DNA from: Zymoseptoria tritici IPO323
Taxonomy: Eukaryota > Ascomycota > Dothideomycetes > Mycosphaerellales > Mycosphaerellaceae
DNA length: 64,000 bases
NCBI RefSeq assembly: GCF_000219625.1
Contig: NC_018215.1
Location: 2,790,001 to 2,854,000, forward strand
Reading direction: 5' to 3'
Positions 10,041-21,375 of this stretch are shown here, in pieces. The notes under the pieces were generated by a model. The model did no database searches. It was not told where the DNA came from and saw nothing but the letters and a program-made list of their open reading frames with translations. The stretch's first letter is position 1. Each line of letters opens with the position of its first letter. A program made the translations under genes and the position numbers.

Positions 10041-11425
10041 GATGGCGGTGAGAGGTGAAGAAAATGGGATGTTGTGCAGATGATATAATGCGATGGTCGA
10101 GGTCACTGGCGGCACTCCCGCGGCGAGTACGGTGGGCTGGAAGTTCCGATGAGTTTCGGTCAGAGTCGGATTTAGACCTCCGTAACGCTATTGCTTCACT
10201 CGTCAACCTCACCTCGACCTTCTCATGCCATCGCCGCATGGAAATCATCAAAACGTTCACGAGAGGTTCGGTTGTACTGTTCTGTCGTTGCTCATGACCG
10301 CTAATCACGACCGCGGATCGATCTACACTGCTATTGTTCCGCCATGAGCTATTCGCAGCTCGCTCGTCATGAGCAGTCCGGCTGGGCCAGAAACAGTTTC
10401 TTCTGAGCGTGGCGTCTGCTTATGCAATGAAGAATGAGAGCGCTTGCACTGCAAAGCTGAAGTTGCTCTACGCTGAAAGCCGTCTTCAGAGTCGTGCATC
10501 TCCGTCGTGGTCAGTTCTGGAACGAACCCCGATGTCCGTCGGCATGCCCGCTGAAACACTCATCCCGCACACACACCTCATCTCGACATCCTCGGTCAGT
10601 TACCACCGCTCATTGAGATATACGTCCCGACGACGCATGCATTGTAGCTGTGCCACGAGTATAGACCACTATTCTGGACGAATGCATGGTGGTATTGCTC
10701 CGTCAGGAGATTCCGGCATATCGTACCATTTCCCCGGGCCATCAAAGACTATTGTCTTCTTGGCTTTGCTGAAGGTTGTGCAGTACCTGGAAGATGGCCA
10801 TCGCACTTCTCCCCTCGACTATGGCTTCACTCGTGGAGGTCTTGCGATCTTTTGATCTGCAGGAATCCTTTCTCGCACAGTCATGGCTCCGACCGATCTC
10901 TCACCGATCTTGACCATGAACTGCTCGATTTCGGTGTCTTCGGGCTTGTCGAGATCTGCCTTTTAGGCTGCGAGATCTCAGATGTCAGAAGAGGTAGAAT
11001 CACATCCATTCACTTGTTTTCAAGACATCCCTCTATGCGCTTCGACTTCGCGCGGAGGCCCGAACTGACTCCTGGAACAGGTTGGAAAGACGTTGGATCT
11101 TCCATCGATCGCCTACCCGCCGATTCTATCGTTGTTCGACACAAGTGTCCTGGCGGAAGAACACCGCTATATCTGCGATGGCTGCTAATGGCGAGGCCGG
11201 CGGCTCCGTCCTGTACATTTGCTCAGAGCAAACTTCGCAAGGCTCGGATGACGTGCCAACCCGTTAGACTCTTCGTGCCAAGCCTGGAAACGCTTACGTA
11301 TGGCCTTGCTAACAATTCTCCAGTCCTCGCTCGGGATTGACCGTAGTGCGCGTCCAAGCAAGTATTGAGTAGCTTCTACTCATCAGTCCTTGCACTTCCC
11401 TTTCCCATCAAGCAGCACCATCAAC
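10041..11425. other. Gene-poor stretch, no supported gene
   Basis: Two plus-strand frames (10409-10855 and 10852-11340) are open but carry no recognisable domain and have poor start contexts. They may be chance frames or remnants. The last about 100 bases (CTTGCACTTCCC..CCATCAAGCAGCACCATCAAC) look like the promoter and leader of the small F-box-like gene. Confidence 0.4.
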
Positions 11426-12175
11426 ATGGAGAACTCACCTCTCGAGCGCGTACGTAAACCGCCACGCAATTCATCCAACTCTTGCTAACACAACACGAAG
11501 CTTCCGCAGGAGATCCGCGACGAAATCTGGGAATACGCCCTGACCCAACCCAAGCCAATCATCATCACCGCAAACACCAGCACCAAGGCTCTCAAAAAAG
11601 ACTGGAGATCCCACGCGCCAAAACCAGTCTCGCTCCTCCACACCTGCAAGAAAATTAACAACGAAACGCGCCTCCTCTTCTACCGCCTCAACGTCTTCAC
11701 CATCCAGCTCGACGGCACTCATTCCATGAATTCCTCCGACCGCATCAACGAAGCAAACATCACGCAACTCTTCTTCGATGCCATCGGTCCAGAGAAGACG
11801 GCAGCCATCGGTGGGTTCGGCGTTTTGGTCAAGCACTTCCACCCCATCGGCGCACCTAGACGACGCGACACGGAGATTTACGAACACGTCTCAGGCATCG
11901 TTTTCCCTCTGCGCCGTCTCGTGCGCCGTCTCGGACCCAACTGCGTGGTCATGTGTCACTTTCGATGGGTTGCGTACGCTGGCGGAGGATCTAGAGGATT
12001 TGAGGAGAGTGGTGCGGATTGGTATGTGAATCTGAGGGATTTGAACCAGACGTTTGATTTCCCGGTCGAGTTTGGTCCGTATTGGGAGAAGTTCCTTCAG
12101 GCATTGAAGGTTGGGCTGGTGCATGAAGAGATGCGGGAGGTGACGGATATGGTGAGTGGGTTCAGGGCCGACTGA
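11426..12175 (+). CDS. Small F-box-like protein with 'LPQEIRDEIWEYAL' motif
   Basis: Two exons: 11426-11449 (MENSPLER) and 11501-12175, giving 232 residues. The 51-base intron has a GTACGT donor, a TTGCTAACAC branch site and an AAG acceptor, and splicing restores ENSPLERLPQEIRDEIWEYAL. That motif, followed by SLLHTCKKINNETRLLFYRLNVFTI, is the F-box-like/2EXR-like pattern of large dothideomycete families. The rest is a compact alpha/beta region with no known catalytic motif. No signal peptide is seen. It is related in architecture, not closely in sequence, to the genes at 6817, 34432 and 51409. Function is unknown. Confidence 0.8.
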
Positions 12176-13175
12176 GTTATGGCGGTACTACCATGGCACT
12201 GCGCGGCTACCAGTTTGTTCAAGAGCCGCGCAAGACGAGGAGATGGCGAGGCGCGTCAAAAAGTTTGCTTATGATTCTTGCTTTGGTTTGGGGAGCGCGC
12301 GGTGCTATCAGGCTTGAAAGTGGAAGTTTCGCGAATGACAGGTGGAATTTGAGCAACGCGCGAGCACATCAGGGGCTCCTGCGAAGAACTTCAGTCTTCC
12401 GGATGGGTCGCCCTGCCATCACGCTTCTCGCTTGTTCGGACAAGATGCAAGACTGTCGCCGAAGAATGGAAAAGCTATCATGTATGCTTCTCGTCATCGT
12501 CACTCCGCGCAGGACTAGGCCATGGTCGCTGACCTGTCCCTGGATTGGTTTCGTTCCACTCAACCGTCATTAGCGGTATATTTGAGTACTCCATCGGCGG
12601 ATCTCCGAGGCATGGCGGGCCTCACGACGCAAGGCTGGATGCTCGGATGGAAAACCCTCAGATGGGCTAGTTCGCTAGGTGTGCAGCAGTCCCGGAAGCG
12701 CAGATCGCTTTCAAAGCTGGCATGCCATTCAAGGCGCACTGTGAAGTGAATTGGTTAGTATTGCCACTGACTACACACCGCAGTCATCGCTCGCCCTGCT
12801 CTGGCCTTTCGTTATCGACTTTATGGACTTTGGACCGCCGAGACATATCGCTTTGCTCGACATACTGAAGCTTGAAAATGCCACGACGAATAATTCGATG
12901 GTTTGAGCTACATCCTGCAGTGTTCTGGACTGCCCGTCTCCACGCTTCGAGATAGGCCTTATTCTGGAGAACAGATGAGCTTCACTGGAGACGGAATGGA
13001 TCTGGACAAGAGACTTTGACACTCACAAAACCATGCTCGGAGATTTCCATCCGGAGAAAAGCTTTGGAGAGGTTGCTGTTGCGGTGCAGTTACAGAAGCA
13101 GCATATTGAGCGATCGCGATTGCGACCTGACAGAAGCTATCTTTGAGCCAGCAACACACCGATGATGGCAATACG
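12176..13175. other. Intergenic, no supported gene
   Basis: The plus-strand frame 12193-12573 starts just after the preceding stop, but it shows no domain and an Arg/Trp-rich composition typical of non-coding frames. Nothing else is recognised. Confidence 0.35.
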
Positions 13176-14500
13176 CTAGGTTGACTGAACGTCATACGAC
13201 ATCACAAGCCCTAAAATTCCAGCGAGGCTCGCTTCCATAGAAGCCGGTACCTGTCCATAAGCTTTCAGTCTCAAAAGAATCCTGCCCAAGTTGACGCTCG
13301 GCAGTACCGCGATCTGCTCGCCTCTCTTGTCTCTCGTCACCACTTCCACCTCAACTTCAAGGTGTAACATCTCATTGACTCTCTTCAGTGTATCTTCAGA
13401 CAGGAACCTGAGGTCCATGATGTTGAGCCACGCCCTCAGCTCGGGGACAAAGCTGCGTAGCCAAAGTGCAGTACACCTGCCAGTCGTGAAGCGGTCCACG
13501 ATAGACAGGTGACGATGGTGAGCTCGCCAGGTCACACAAAGGATCAACGTCCAGTTCGATCTCTGACACCTTTGACAAGGGTTCCAGAACCACCTCGCTA
13601 CTCAAACTTCCATAATATCCTTGCCGATCCATCGATCGAAGTTCCGCGAGTGGTCAATCGGATTCCCTGGGGTGAGGCTCGGTGCAGTCTTCGTCGCAGT
13701 CGCGTTCGTCCCAGCCCTCGGCGGCACACCGCGTTGTTGTTCTTCCAATCAAAAGTACAGCCTTTCACAGTCCCTCCCTGGGAGCACTTGTTGGACTTCA
13801 AAATAATGCCAAGTAAGCGCGGGAGGCATCCAGCATTCTTCAGCGAAGCACATACCGACCTGCACTCGGTCGTCCATATCCCGCCATCATCTACACCTGT
13901 TCAGGTACCAAAGGGAGCGTTCTTATCGCCAGCGGTGATGTCGCATCTAGAGATACATACATCCAGTCAGTATGAAATTTGATCTGGCCGGCGGCGTGGA
14001 AGACTTACACCCCCAGCGGCATCGCCTGCAACCGAGGCCGCGATTAACGAAAAGATGATATGTTGCCGATAGGGATGGAGGGATCGATGTACGCCAACGT
14101 TCGATGAACGAACTTCCATATCGGCGGAACTATGCGGAACGATCAGAACAAGCATGGATACTTGAGTCTCGAACGGAACGGACTTTGGACTTTGTCCGAA
14201 TAATGACCACGCCTGCAGGAGCAACGAGCAGAGCCTACTCGGGTGGATTTAGCCTGCGTTCCACCAGTCGAGTGGGCCCGAATGAACACAAAGGTGCCGA
14301 CGTCCATCATCGATGCCGATGTCCATGCACGGCTTCGCCGGAATGATATCAGCGCCCGCTGGGGGACTCAATGCCAGGGTAGAGGCGGAGTAGCTTGAAA
14401 CCAGGATGGCTTGTCTCCTCTTGCCCAGCTCGAGGATGAAGCGGCTGGCAAAATACGCCAACATCCTAATTGGAGCGAATATTGCCATTGTTGAGCTCGC
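13176..14500 (-). pseudogene. Possible decayed or heavily split membrane-protein gene
   Basis: Several minus-strand pieces look coding but lie in different frames. 14488-14249 is hydrophobic (MLAYFASRFILELGK, ILVSSYSASTLALS). 13946 to about 13760 is cysteine-containing (CDITAGDKNAPFG, CSQGGTVKGCTFDW). 13547-13176 contains LNIMDLRFLSEDTLKRVNEM followed by VNLGRILLRLKAYGQVP. A convincing intron, 14008-13947, has GTAAGT, a TACTGACTGG branch and a CTCTAG acceptor. Not all the pieces could be joined without stops or frame changes, so either more introns exist than were found or the gene is degraded. The pieces recall large fungal multi-pass proteins of unknown function, but that is an impression, not an assignment. 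Confidence 0.3.
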
Positions 14501-16160
14501 GTTAGTACGGATAGGTCCGCATCAATCGCAGGATCGGGCACTGACTCGGGAACTCTAGGCACAGGACCTGCGACTCTGTGATTCCATCGGCGACCGTTTA
14601 CTCTCCGTGACTGAGACTCTGGACAACCATGCGATGCGCACGAAAGCACCACTCCCGCAAATCTTGGACGCAGTGTGCGGTGGTCGCTGCCCCAGCGCTT
14701 GGACACGGAAATGTGCAAGCAGCGGCGACGATCGCGAAAAGCAATATCGAGAATCTTCTGACATCTCCCTAGCTGCCTGTGTTGAGGATTCCGCCAGTCG
14801 GCAGTCCTCTTCGCTCGCGGTGGGCATTGCTGCATAGTCCCTATTCGAGAGCGATGTCGGATGTGCAGTCGCTTCGACCGCCCATAACGACCACTTGGCA
14901 CTTCTCCTTCACGCCGTCGACAACGGTGATGCACCTCTACATTCTCGATTGCTCATCTGAAGCCGAAAGCCGACATCGACATCGCCGTGCAAGACGACTT
15001 CGCTGGGTGGGTATTACATCCAGCATCCTGACCTCTGCTTGACTTCAGGCATTGTCACCGCACTTCCAGGTCGTACCGACTCGTACGACGGCAGCCGCTT
15101 CGTCTTCAACCGTACGAAAGAGATCTCTTAAACAGATTCCGTATTGCTTTCTTCCACGTAAAAGCCCTATGACTCTAGTCCCGACATGTTCAGAGGCCAG
15201 CAAAGCTTAGAGAGATCCGTCCAGTAACACTGCATGGAAGACATCCCGTTTCTCCCGGTCGATATCTTGCGATGATGCAGACCGATGAGGATGCAGGCGA
15301 GCAAGGAAAGATTAATTTACTCGCCATGATCGGTCAGGTAGAGGTGGAATGGCTTGAAGCGCCGTCGACTGGTTCTACGGTAATGCTCGGATCGGTGGAC
15401 ATGCCCATCATAGTCGTGGCCATCATGGTAGCCGTGAGGCAATTTGAGATCATCCATCCCACAAGAACGGACGGCCTCGATAGACAGTTGATGGAAAAGC
15501 GAGGCTGACCAGCTGATCTAGGCAAAGTTGCGGTAAGATGCTTGCCGAGCCATCAATCACATCTCATCCTGCCGCAAGGTCAACCACACAGGGGGCGTGT
15601 GTGTTACGAGATCTCCGATTCGATCGATTGCCAGGTGGCTGTCGCGTAACATACATGGAAGACGATGTCAATACTATAACCTGAATAGTTACTGGAACGC
15701 CTAGTCGCTTCGTTGGATGGAATAGGAACGACCACCAATCCAGCGCCAACAAGCTCGTTGATCAGTGCTGGCCGGAATGTACTTCTGGAAAGCGGCTCGT
15801 GTCGTCCATCGATTCGACCCGCGAATCGGGCTGCGACGAGCCCCCTAGACTTCGGTTGTGTTATCGTATTGGCCGGTGCGTACGAGGTAGGACCTCGATG
15901 GATTTTCCCTCGAAAGTTACAAGCCTTGCTCCGAAGTCGAGATGCGAACGAGGCTGAAGAGGAATTCTGCTGCACGCAGATGCTCGCGATCAGCAGTTTC
16001 TATACAGGCTCGCCCGATGCAGCCGTCCAGATCGGATCTCAGAAGCCCGTCGTTGGGGCGTTGATGCCCTATGGCATGCAAGGTAGCATTGTCGTATTGC
16101 ACATCTTTGCTTGCTGGCAGCAGCACCGGAATGGGCATACACCCGCTCCTTCACGCGGCA
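14501..16160. other. Gene-poor stretch, no supported gene
   Basis: Both strands contain medium-length open frames with no recognisable motif. A minus-strand piece around 15525-15334 is methionine- and threonine-rich and mildly hydrophobic, and could be an exon of the decayed gene downstream on that strand. This is not secure. Confidence 0.3.
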
Positions 16161-16164
16161 AGTC

Positions 16165-16174
16165 GGGCATAAAA
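16165..16174 (+). promoter_or_regulatory. TATA-like box upstream of the small cysteine-rich protein gene
   Basis: The sequence CATAAAAGAC lies about 170 bases before the ATG at 16335. A start site 30 to 40 bases downstream would give a leader of about 130 bases. It is the only TATA-like word in the right place and orientation for this gene, but its use is inferred. Confidence 0.35.
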
Positions 16175-16334
16175 GACAGCGTAAGTTCCGCAACTCTGAG
16201 CCGACAGGCCTCTCGAGTCTGTCCTGCAACATCCTCTCTTCCCTTCCCTCTGCAACAGCCTGTACGGATCATTTCTCAGTGGCGTCCGAAGACGAACCAC
16301 GTCACGCTCCACCACGATTCCTTTATCACACATT

Positions 16335-16669
16335 ATGTACCTCATCGCCACAGGAATCACTCTCTCCACCCAGACCACAGCAATCAATCAATGCGATGCA
16401 GAAACAAACCACCAATGCTGCGAACCTTTCGACCGACCCAATTCCAAGTGCGGGAACAAAAGGACCATCGTCGTAAGTACTCGAGCCTCAGCGAAATGAT
16501 GGTCGGTGAGCGTCAGGGATACTGATCTTGTCTTTGTCTGTAGTGTTGGGCTGGCAGCAATTCCGAATGCGGCCGCGGATGCGATGGAAGTTATAGGGGT
16601 GGGATTACGGTGCAGCTTCCTGGTCTGGGTGAGATCAATAATGTTCAAGAGAAGATTCCTTCACAGTGA
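16335..16669 (+). CDS. Small cysteine-rich protein, possibly secreted
   Basis: Two exons: 16335-16472 (46 codons) and 16544-16669, joined in phase to give 87 residues. The 71-base intron has a GTAAGT donor, an ATACTGATC branch and a CTGTAG acceptor. The N-terminus MYLIATGITLSTQTTAINQC is weakly hydrophobic and could be a short signal peptide; the true start may be in an unseen upstream exon. Seven cysteines follow, including an adjacent pair (HQCCEPF) and the spaced set NSKCGNKRTIV, CWAGSNSECGRGC. The pattern resembles small secreted fungal proteins in general; no named family was recognised. An effector or antimicrobial role would be speculation. It is too short and split to show as one long frame. 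Confidence 0.55.
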
Positions 16670-17182
16670 GGCGTAGGGGGGTGATGAATGGTGTTGGGCA
16701 AGGCGAGAGGGGCATGGGCGATGTTGGCTGCTTGACGGACGGTTTGTGTTGAACGTGGCGGGACAGGGTGGAGAGCAGTTGGAGTCGGAATAGATCGTGA
16801 GGTTGTTGAATCTGCAGCTGTTGTGCTGGTCGGCCAGCGATTGCGCGCTTCGAGGCTGTAGTTCCAGAGGTCGGCCAAATTCACAAGACAGATGAGGTAT
16901 CGCTGCCAATATCGATCGCATTTCTGCAGGCAACTGGTCGTGATTTCCATCTGAATGGCGTTTCTTCCACGAGTTTCTGCATTCGCCGTAAACGACAACT
17001 TCGATGCCCATTGAAAGGCAAGGCTTGGCGGAAGTGTTTGGTCACACTGCATCGAAGACATTTCGTTTGTCCAAGCTGGCGTTTGTTTCCCGACTCTTCT
17101 CAACTTCATTCTGCTTCATCATCTTGATCATCTTCATTAACGCCATCACGACATCAGCGTTGGAGACACAACACCCAACAAC

Positions 17183-18145
17183 ATGTCACCCAGCTTCCGC
17201 ATCCAAGACGTCGCTGGCAAAGGTACTGGAGTGACAGCTTCCGAGAACATCGCCACCGGAACACTGATCCTGGCCGAACGTCCGCTCATCACCTTCGAGC
17301 AAGAAGCGCAGCAAGACGCTTACGTGCGCTCCATCCTCTCGCAGCTGAAGCAGATGCCCAACGCCGACCAGAAAGACTTCTTCGCCCTGAGCAACAACTT
17401 CAAAGCCATGAAACCGATCGAAGGCATCGTCAAGACCAACGCCATGCCTCTCGGGAGAGGCTCGTCGTCCGGAGGCGTGTTCCCGACGTGCTCGCGATTC
17501 AACCACAGCTGCACGGCGAACGCCGCGTATTCCTGGAACGAGGGACAGAAAGAGGAGCGGGTGTATGCGACACGAGATATCAGCGCGGGGGAGGAGATCG
17601 TGGTCAGTTATCTGAATGAAGAGATTTGGCGGTTGCCGAGGCAAGAGAGGAAGAGGCAGATCTTGGAGACATTCGGATTCGACTGCCAATGCGTGCGCTG
17701 CGGGAGTTCCGAACAACCCGACCACCTCGGAAGCGACAGACGCCGGACCCGACTTGCGGAGATCGATCAGGCCGTCGGCGGCGGCATGCTCATCATGCTG
17801 AACCCTGGCAAAGCGCTCTCGTTCTGTCGGGAAGCTCGGCAATTGTTGGAGGATGAAGGTGAAGGTGCGACACATCTCGAATCGGTGTACTACGATGCCT
17901 TTCAGATCTGTGTGTGCCATGGCGATCTCGCCCGCGCAAAGGTCTTCGCATCTTTGGCGGCTGATGCGAAATGTGCTTGGCAGGGGGTCGACGCTGGTGG
18001 TATTGGAGAGTACGAAGCGAATGTACGAGCGCCAGAAGCGCACAGGCTGGCATTCACAACCAAGAAGTGGTTCACGGTGGGGAAGGCGGGAGCCATGCCG
18101 CCGGTGCCGCATACCGACCAGTGGCTGTGGGAACGCGCCACTTGA
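17183..18145 (+). CDS. SET-domain protein (SMYD/Set5-like protein methyltransferase family)
   Basis: A single exon of 320 residues; the start at ACAACATGTCACCC fits. The SET domain begins at once: the opening GKGTGVTASENIATGTLILAERP is the SET-N 'GRGxxA' region. The core NHS motif is FPTCSRFNHSCTANA, followed by the EEIVVSYL motif and then a post-SET cysteine cluster FDCQCVRC. There is no MYND finger. The C-terminal third (about residues 200-320) is helical and resembles the TPR-like tail of these proteins. Members methylate lysines on histones or other proteins, or are inactive; the substrate is unknown. The window's plus-strand promoter region (16,700-17,180) includes a T-rich stretch, TTCATCATCTTGATCATC, before the start. 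Confidence 0.88.
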   Translation: MSPSFRIQDVAGKGTGVTASENIATGTLILAERPLITFEQEAQQDAYVRSILSQLKQMPNADQKDFFALSNNFKAMKPIEGIVKTNAMPLGRGSSSGGVFPTCSRFNHSCTANAAYSWNEGQKEERVYATRDISAGEEIVVSYLNEEIWRLPRQERKRQILETFGFDCQCVRCGSSEQPDHLGSDRRRTRLAEIDQAVGGGMLIMLNPGKALSFCREARQLLEDEGEGATHLESVYYDAFQICVCHGDLARAKVFASLAADAKCAWQGVDAGGIGEYEANVRAPEAHRLAFTTKKWFTVGKAGAMPPVPHTDQWLWERAT

Positions 18146-18373
18146 GACGCATGAGGCGGAGAGTTGGAGTCAGAGAAGGTTGGTTGCGTGGCTGTACTGG
18201 TGTGAAATGCGGCTTTACAAAAGTCAGGAGCCAGAGTCGAGGGCCGGAAGGTCGACGAATTGCGTCCTGCGGGAGTGATGATTATGTCTTCGATGAGGAT
18301 GGCCTGGACGTAGCGCAGATAATCGCGAAGTCAGTTGTGAGACGTCTTAGGAGTTACTCGCGAGAGCTCGTCT

Positions 18374-20074
18374 TCAACCCACAGAACCCACACTCGCCCC
18401 CCTCATAACAGCAGCAACCTCCTCATCAATCAACGGCCCCTTGTACACCTTCCTCCCCCCCACAAAATACCACACCGCGCTCAAAATCATCACCCCACCC
18501 GTGACCACCACCGAGTAATTCATCGTCGAAGGCGTCACCGGAGTCTCCGGCGGCCACACGCTCCAGAAAATGACGAAGATCATGTACGCGCACGCGTAGA
18601 CGTTGTTGATGATTCCGAGAATGCCGGGGAGACGCCAGGGGCCCCATGTTAGGCGCATGCTGGCGATTTGCATTCTTGAGTCGTCGTCGGAGAGGGTGTC
18701 CGGCGAGGGGAATGAGGCGTCTTTTACGTCGTGGAAGGTCGTCTCGTGGGAAGAGGCGTCGACATGGGAGCCGTGTGGTGCGATATTGCCTTTGATGCGG
18801 TGGTAGAGGAGGAAGGCTGCGGGGAGGAAGTAGGAGCCGTAGAAGCCGGTGATGGTCAGGGAGATGACGTCGTTGAAGGCTGTTGCTGATCCGACGTAGA
18901 TTAGAGTCAGTAAGGCGGCGATGGCGGTGGCTGTCAGGCAGGCTATGACCGGGACTTTGGTTCGAGGGTTGACTCTGCTGAGGTACTTGGAGAATGGCAG
19001 GCCGCGGTCGCGAGCGAAGGACCAGGTCATTCGGGAGGCTGTGGTGGTGATGCCGGTGGCACATGCCCAGGTGAGGATGAGGACGATGGCGGTCATGACG
19101 GTGGCGCCTGGGACGTTTCCGACGCTGTCTTTGAAGATCTGGATGAATGGGAATCCGGTCTTGGTGCCGAGGACAGTCTCGACATCTCCGAGGCAGTACA
19201 GGATCGTGATCATCATCGCGAAGCCGACGGCGCCATTGATCAGCATGGCAGCCAGGATGGCACGGGGGATGTTGATGGCAGCATTGGAGACCTCTTCGGC
19301 GAGGTGGACACTTGCGTCAGCGCCGACGAATGTGGCGACATTCCCGAGAAACCCGACACAGTACGACAATCCTTGCGTGGGCCAACCGCCTTCGTTCAGC
19401 GAGGTAAGCCAGACACTCTCCGCCGAGCCAATCGTGGGAGTCATGACCCACAGAGTCGTCAAGATGGCGACGAATCCAACGAGGTGGAAGATGACCATCA
19501 TGAACTCAAACCGAGGAAGCCAATTCGGGATCACGACGTTGATGAAGACGCACACGGCGATGACGGCCCAGGTTAGCAATGTTCCTTGCCACAACTTTCC
19601 TTCGTAACCAGGGTTGTCGAGAGTGATGATGCTTTGAATGATCGTGCCGGCAAAGAGGGTCTCAGTCGCTACCGTGGCGATCCAAGCCAAGGAGGTCAGC
19701 CAGCCGACGACATAGCTGCAGATGGTCCTCCAGCGAGGCGGCGCAAGCATGAAGACCCAATAGTATTGACCTCCAGCGATGGGAGCCATGGACGCCAGTT
19801 CGGAGATGACGGTGTAGACGGACAACGTGGACGACCAAGCGATGATGAATCCATAGACGGCACCGGCAGGACCGCCATTGTTGAATGCTTGGGAGAAAAT
19901 TGCCAGTACCGTCTCCCAAGTGATCAACTCGCAGACGGCAAAACTAAAGAGCGTGACCAGTCCGAAACGACGTTTCAAGACTTGAGTCTTCCCGAGCAAG
20001 GCCAGTGTTGCCGCATCGGCGGACTTTGCATCGGTGATTGGCGGAGACATGGTTGTTGTGGTGCCGTGGTTCAC
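18374..20074 (-). CDS. APC-superfamily amino-acid/GABA/choline-type permease
   Basis: A single exon of 566 residues, starting at 20074 or at the second ATG eight codons later (MSPPITDAK). About twelve hydrophobic segments are visible, from FGLVTLFSFAVCELITWETV to the C-terminal MNYSVVVTGGVMILSAVWYFVGG. Family marks include the N-terminal helix followed by GGPAGAVYGFIIAW, SMAPIAGGQYYWVF, and HLAEEVSNAAINIPRAI in the middle loop, all typical of fungal GABA permease (Uga4) and choline permease (Hnm1) relatives. It is probably in the plasma or vacuolar membrane. The cytosolic loop between helices 10 and 11 is long and Ser/Asp-rich (about residues 440-475), which could be a regulatory site. The substrate cannot be decided. 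Confidence 0.92.
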   Translation of the reverse strand: MNHGTTTTMSPPITDAKSADAATLALLGKTQVLKRRFGLVTLFSFAVCELITWETVLAIFSQAFNNGGPAGAVYGFIIAWSSTLSVYTVISELASMAPIAGGQYYWVFMLAPPRWRTICSYVVGWLTSLAWIATVATETLFAGTIIQSIITLDNPGYEGKLWQGTLLTWAVIAVCVFINVVIPNWLPRFEFMMVIFHLVGFVAILTTLWVMTPTIGSAESVWLTSLNEGGWPTQGLSYCVGFLGNVATFVGADASVHLAEEVSNAAINIPRAILAAMLINGAVGFAMMITILYCLGDVETVLGTKTGFPFIQIFKDSVGNVPGATVMTAIVLILTWACATGITTTASRMTWSFARDRGLPFSKYLSRVNPRTKVPVIACLTATAIAALLTLIYVGSATAFNDVISLTITGFYGSYFLPAAFLLYHRIKGNIAPHGSHVDASSHETTFHDVKDASFPSPDTLSDDDSRMQIASMRLTWGPWRLPGILGIINNVYACAYMIFVIFWSVWPPETPVTPSTMNYSVVVTGGVMILSAVWYFVGGRKVYKGPLIDEEVAAVMRGASVGSVG

Positions 20075-21375
20075 GGTGGATGTTGAGTGTCGCGTGCTCG
20101 GTTCCGGCTGTTTTGGTGGTGAAGCTTTTTAGTCTCGACTCTTTCAACAGATGGATTTCAGCAGCATGCAGAAGAACTCGGGCACGAAATCCATGGAGTG
20201 CTGTGATTCCCGGGATGGGTCTTGGGTCTGGTAAGGCAGGAGTGCGAGACGGTGCAGCAAGGTGAAGATGCAGGAGAAGAAAAAAGAGGGGAAGCGGTTC
20301 GAGATGTGCAAGGAAAACAGGGCTGAACTCTGTGTGCGGCCATGTGGTCATCCGGTCATCTCAAGCCACCAATTGACTTACAGCTGGACGATAGATCGAC
20401 GGGTCCGAAAGTGGACTTCATCTGACGTCGGTTGGGAGGTGAATGGACATTTTGCTTCTTGCCTCCATGCGAGTAGAGGATTAGATCGACAGCTGGAACA
20501 TGTTGTGTCCGCGAAAAAGCGTCCCGAGGAGGGCCTACAGGAGGCATCTCGTCCTCTTCGCTTCGGTGCCCATCAAGAGCGTTGGACTGGATCAGCCGGG
20601 ATCGCGAAAGCTGTCCGCCGGGAGGGCAGGATTGAGACATCGAGGACTCTCGGAGATGAGGAGCGAGCAGAAAGATGTTGTCATTTGGGGATGAAAGACG
20701 ACGACAGAAGAAAAACCGACATTGACACCAAGCATTGACCAAGAAAACGCCCGAATGCTTGCAGAAGAAGCCACGATTTGCAAAATGAGTGAGACCGGTC
20801 GTCAAACTACGCATGAACGTGCCACACAATACACATATAAAGATATCCAGACCACCGCATCAGTTAGGCTTTGTCTCTTAACCGCTCGCTTGTTTGCTCG
20901 AGAGATAGAAAGCAGTCTCGATTGGCGGCAAGTGATTTCAGAATGGCTCTGGTCAGGTGTTGGCTAGGATCTTCTTCTCCGACCAGGTGAGTTGACGGGA
21001 TCGCCAACGCCAACTGTGAAAGGGCGACTAGCGACGGAGCCAGTGCCACTCAAATCGCGTGAACTACTGCGTGCCATAAACGTGTATGAAATGTGTCATG
21101 TCGAGTACGTTCGATCTCGAACTACAGATTCAGTGTGAATTTCTGACGTTTCTGCTCAATACCGGGCCAGGACGATGGTCTGACTGGGGACAGCCAACGT
21201 GAGATTCATGAAAACGCAACAAGGACAGAGAAAATGTGCAACCCTCGAAGTTACTACAAATTGGAAACAGTAACACACCAAGCAAGACAATCACCATCTT
21301 TTCCTCCGGAGGCGGTGCACTCTCTGCTCCCTGCAGGTCAACGCAGCCGCCTTCACCTTCACCCTTTCCACTCAG
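20075..21375. other. Intergenic, no supported gene
   Basis: This separates the permease start from the 3' end of the 21376 gene. Open frames on both strands overlap and show no motif. The first 250 bases are the likely permease promoter. Confidence 0.4.

Noticed and set aside
10409..11340. Two consecutive plus-strand frames (148 and 162 residues)
   Set aside because: No motif, no intron that would join them, and composition not like neighbouring genes; kept only as gene-poor DNA.
15713..16525. 270-residue plus-strand frame as a gene
   Set aside because: It overlaps, in another frame, the first exon of the cysteine-rich gene (16335-16472), which has a good intron and family-like composition; the long frame has no motif.
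17186..18112. 308-residue minus-strand frame opposite the SET-domain gene
   Set aside because: Shadow of a clearly recognised domain on the plus strand.
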